In this document: in pieces, positions 61,289 to 64,000 of the stretch
Layout of the letters: each line of letters starts with the position of its first letter
How positions within the stretch are numbered: the stretch's first letter is position 1
NCBI RefSeq assembly: GCF_001854605.1
Contig: NZ_MKJU01000006.1
Coordinates: forward strand, 62,001-126,000
DNA: 64,000 nt
Direction: 5' to 3'
Origin: Pseudoalteromonas amylolytica
Lineage (GTDB): Bacteria > Pseudomonadota > Gammaproteobacteria > Enterobacterales > Alteromonadaceae
Notes under the pieces: model-generated
Told to the model about the DNA's origin: nothing
What the model saw: only the letters and a program-made list of their open reading frames with translations
Databases searched by the model: none
Made by a program: the position numbers and the translations under genes

Positions 61289-61832
61289 AATAAATAGTTC
61301 GAGTATGGTTTATTAATTCAATTATATCGGTGTTTAAATCGGCATAGAGACCTTTGCCTGTAATCTTTAAACTAGGCCCAGTAATTTCAACTGGTCGTTC
61401 CGACTGCATTAGTCGCTCATTTATTTCAACGCGTATATTGTCTGCTTTAATCAATGTGATCATCGCACCCGTCGTAAGATTTTGAGCTTCTACATTTCCT
61501 TCTAACATCAGCGTATTATTTTCATACAAAGTGGCCTCTTGGGAAGAAATCAGCCAGCTTTGTGAGCCGTTATACAAGTTAAATACCGGCGCAGTAAAGT
61601 GGCTAAATCCAAGCTCTTGATATAGCTCCATTTTAACAGCCGTGACCGTGTAAGTTCTGACGCCAGCCTCATTATATGAGGTTTGTTGTAACTCAGTTGC
61701 GATATAATCTGGTTTCGCAATAATGTCACTCTGTTTACTCGTTTTTGGGGTTTCCTGTGTTAGATAGGGATACCAAAGCCAAGTCATTGATATGACAAAA
61801 ATAATAAGCAAAATGGCTCGACTGCTACTCAT
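61278..61832 (-). CDS. lptC: LPS export protein LptC
   Basis: A 184-aa bitopic protein with an N-terminal helix (about 5-24) and a periplasmic beta-jellyroll that accepts LPS from LptB2FG and hands it to LptA. The KTGKGLYADLNTDIIEL-type ending is family-typical. Upstream, 105 bases without a gene separate it from kdsD; kdsC normally sits there. Confidence 0.92.
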   Translation of the reverse strand: MSSSRAILLIIFVISMTWLWYPYLTQETPKTSKQSDIIAKPDYIATELQQTSYNEAGVRTYTVTAVKMELYQELGFSHFTAPVFNLYNGSQSWLISSQEATLYENNTLMLEGNVEAQNLTTGAMITLIKADNIRVEINERLMQSERPVEITGPSLKITGKGLYADLNTDIIELINHTRTIYYDQ

Positions 61833-61937
61833 TACAAGTTTCCAAAACGTGGTCGCAGCGTTACGCTGTACCTCAAACTAAAATGCGTTTGATGAATAAA
61901 TAATGAATGACACTCTGTTGTCACAGATATCTCCATG

Positions 61938-62909
61938 TTAAAGCACCCCTGCGCGAAGCAAATCTTGAGTGTTGAGTGCGCCAATAGGGCGGTTATTGTC
62001 ATCTATGACAACCAAGCCATTGATTCGTTTAGTTTCCATGATATTTAAAGCCTCGGCGGCTAGCATATCAGCTTTTGCTGTTGTGCAGTTCACCGTCATT
62101 GCTTTGTGAATCGGTGTGTGGTGTAAATCAACCCGTTGCTCGATAATACGTCGCAAATCTCCATCAGTGAAAATACCAATTAGTTCATTGTGCTCATTTA
62201 CAACGGTGGTCATACCGAGCCCTTTTGCTGACATTTCAAAAAGCGCATCTTTAATCGTACTTGTATATGAAACAATCGGGACTTGTTCATCTTTGTGCAT
62301 GATTTCATTTAACGTCAGCAATAAACGTTTGCCCAAAGAGCCACCTGGATGTGACAGTGCAAAATCATCGGCGGTAAAGCCCTTGGCTTCGAGTAACGCA
62401 ACGGCCAGTGCATCACCCATAACAAGCGTTGCAGTGGTGCTGGCTGTTGGTGCTAGACCAAGTGGGCAAGCTTCTTTTGAAATGGCAATATTGAGGTGAA
62501 TGTCAGATAGTTTTGCCATTGAAGAAAGAGGGTTGCCCGTCATCGTAATTATTTTTGCACCAATACGTTTTATCACGGGAATAATATTCAAAACTTCACT
62601 TGTTTCACCTGAGTTTGAGATCAACAATACAACATCCTGTTTGGTGATCATACCCAAGTCGCCATGGCTTGCTTCTCCTGGGTGAACAAAAAATGCCGGC
62701 GTGCCTGTACTTGCAAATGTTGCAGCGATTTTGTTACCAATGTGTCCCGACTTTCCCATACCGATAACAATAGTGCGGCCCTGACAATCAAAAATTGCCT
62801 GACAGGCGCTTGCAAAGTGCGTGTCAATATACTGGCCAATTTCGGTGATGGCTTGCTGTTCTATCTCAATAACTCGCTGAGCGGTATCAATAAACTGCTT
62901 CGATAACAT
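61938..62909 (-). CDS. kdsD: Arabinose-5-phosphate isomerase KdsD
   Basis: A 323-aa enzyme that converts ribulose-5-phosphate to arabinose-5-phosphate, the first step of Kdo synthesis. A SIS domain (about 35-175, with GMGKSGHIGNKIAATFASTG and the catalytic-loop HPGEASHGDLGMI) is followed by two CBS motifs (about 205-323). Length matches E. coli KdsD (328 aa). It follows yrbG by 11 bases. Confidence 0.96.
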   Translation of the reverse strand: MLSKQFIDTAQRVIEIEQQAITEIGQYIDTHFASACQAIFDCQGRTIVIGMGKSGHIGNKIAATFASTGTPAFFVHPGEASHGDLGMITKQDVVLLISNSGETSEVLNIIPVIKRIGAKIITMTGNPLSSMAKLSDIHLNIAISKEACPLGLAPTASTTATLVMGDALAVALLEAKGFTADDFALSHPGGSLGKRLLLTLNEIMHKDEQVPIVSYTSTIKDALFEMSAKGLGMTTVVNEHNELIGIFTDGDLRRIIEQRVDLHHTPIHKAMTVNCTTAKADMLAAEALNIMETKRINGLVVIDDNNRPIGALNTQDLLRAGVL

Positions 62910-62920
62910 GAAAGTGGATC

Positions 62921-63880
62921 CTAGGTAATTATGTAGAACATATAGCCAATAAACGCTGCGAGTAAAAAGCCACCTTCAAAGCGGTTAATGCGACGCGTTC
63001 CAGTAAAACTCAGACTCATGAAAACCAATGCTAAAGTTGCACCTAACATGATGTAAATATCGCGGTTGGCGATATTGCTATCAATGTTCGCGGGATTAAT
63101 AATGCCAGCAATAGACAGCACGGCCAATATATTGAATATATTAGAGCCAATAATATTACCAAGTGCAAGGTCGTCTTCTTGCTTTAAAACCCCAGCTACG
63201 CAGGCTGCGAGCTCAGGTAAACTTGTGCCTATGGCGATAATTGTGAGACCGATCAGTAGGTCACTCATGCCAAAATATTTTGCAATATCAACCGCAGCAT
63301 CAACTAAATATCCAGAGCTGACAGGGAGCAATACCATGCCGACGATTAGCCATAGTAAGGCTTTGCTTGTCGGTACGTCATTAGGCACCTCTTCACAGGC
63401 TTCATTGATCAGTGGGTCATTACTGTTGCCACTTTTTTTTGTGATAATGATCAAGGCGAGTAGAAATACGATAAATCCTACTAATAATGCGGCGCCTTCA
63501 AAAAAGCTAAAGTGATCATCGCTAACAATAAACCATGCTGCCAGCGATACTAAAACCAACAAAGGCATTTCTCGTTTCAATATTCCGGAGCTGACCGATA
63601 AGGGACGAAGTAATGCGGTGATACCCAGTACTAATAAAATATTCGCGATATTTGACCCGACCGCGTTACCAACGGCTGTATCGGTTTTATCAGCAAATGC
63701 TGCCTGAGCTGCAACCATCATCTCAGGGGCCGATGAACCCATCGCTACGATGGTGAGACCAACAATCAGTGTAGGAACACCGAAATTACGCGCAAGCGCC
63801 GCAGCACCGAAAACGAAGCGATCGGCGCTCCATACTAATGCGACAAACCCGAGAATCAGAATACCAAATGATAAAACCAT
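62921..63880 (-). CDS. yrbG: Calcium/sodium antiporter YrbG
   Basis: A 319-aa member of the Ca2+:cation antiporter family, two inverted repeats of about five helices each. The alpha motifs are GSSAPEMMVAAQ with GNAVGSNIANI in the first half and GTSLPELAACVAG with GNIIGSNIFNI in the second. It opens the kdsD-lpt block on this strand, as in E. coli. The 120 bases to the right edge hold no gene and probably the promoter. Confidence 0.95.
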   Translation of the reverse strand: MVLSFGILILGFVALVWSADRFVFGAAALARNFGVPTLIVGLTIVAMGSSAPEMMVAAQAAFADKTDTAVGNAVGSNIANILLVLGITALLRPLSVSSGILKREMPLLVLVSLAAWFIVSDDHFSFFEGAALLVGFIVFLLALIIITKKSGNSNDPLINEACEEVPNDVPTSKALLWLIVGMVLLPVSSGYLVDAAVDIAKYFGMSDLLIGLTIIAIGTSLPELAACVAGVLKQEDDLALGNIIGSNIFNILAVLSIAGIINPANIDSNIANRDIYIMLGATLALVFMSLSFTGTRRINRFEGGFLLAAFIGYMFYIIT

Positions 63881-64000
63881 AAAAAGTGAAGCCGATTGAT
63901 TAAGTTACAATGGCGCAAATAGTAACAAATGCCCTCGCAAAAGTATAAGTAAAAGAGGCGATTTGATTGCCTGTTTGCTGCGTATTCAGGTTCAGGTCAG

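Noticed and set aside
62116..62499. 127-aa ORF on the + strand within kdsD
   Set aside because: A shadow of the CBS-containing part of kdsD; no ribosome site or motif supports it.
63066..63515. 149-aa ORF on the + strand within yrbG
   Set aside because: It is antisense to a well-supported antiporter gene, has no recognisable motif, and its composition mirrors the opposite strand.

Overview
The window looks like a chromosomal segment of a marine gammaproteobacterium of the Alteromonadales, most likely Pseudoalteromonas. The evidence is the order and sequence type of the housekeeping genes (mreBCD-maf-rng-yhdP-nit-tldD, and yrbG-kdsD-lptCAB-rpoN-hpf-ptsN-rapZ-ptsO-mgtE) and the moderate, AT-leaning base composition. 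This is inferred from gene content only; there is no rRNA in the window to confirm it.

Region 1 (1-37291) is the right-hand part of a hybrid polyketide/nonribosomal-peptide cluster, all on the + strand. It runs off the left edge. Four assembly-line proteins lie in order: a PKS tail (AT-ACP), a 2892-aa protein (C - decayed A - acyl-ligase AL - KR - T - E - C), a 3485-aa NRPS (docking - half C - A - T - E - C - A - T - C - A - T) and a 2462-aa terminal NRPS (docking - C - A - T - C - A - T - TE). Hand-read A-domain pocket residues suggest an aromatic (Phe-like, made D by E), Thr-like, acidic (Asx-like), unassigned, and acidic residue. The AL-KR pair suggests an alpha-keto acid that is activated and reduced, giving a depsipeptide-type unit. 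Six export or tailoring genes follow: an MFS exporter, a JmjC/cupin-type oxygenase, a membrane-anchored S12 serine hydrolase that resembles ClbP-type peptidases, an HlyD-type adaptor, a MacB-type ATPase and an FtsX/MacB-type permease. A strong terminator at 37256-37291 closes the cluster.

Region 2 (37292-42324) is a junction with a degenerate EAL protein (CsrD/MshH type), a convergent PLP enzyme of the D-cysteine desulfhydrase/ACC deaminase family, and a secreted coiled-coil/PEGA/SUMF1-fold protein.

Region 3 (42325-54975) holds the cell-shape and envelope operon mreB-mreC-mreD-maf-rng-yhdP-nit-tldD, whose genes overlap or lie close together. It is followed by yjgA on the opposite strand and by pmbA, the partner of tldD.

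Region 4 (54976-64000) is on the - strand: mgtE, then the nitrogen-PTS/sigma-54 block ptsO-rapZ-ptsN-hpf-rpoN, the LPS transport genes lptB-lptA-lptC, kdsD and yrbG. The usual kdsC between kdsD and lptC is missing.

The least ordinary features are the remodelled C-decayed A-AL-KR-T-E module, the paired acidic-type A domains with an unusual pocket, the ClbP-like hydrolase in a cluster with two epimerisation domains, and a 529-nt structured leader inside the NRPS operon. All family calls come from reading motifs by eye; no database search was run.
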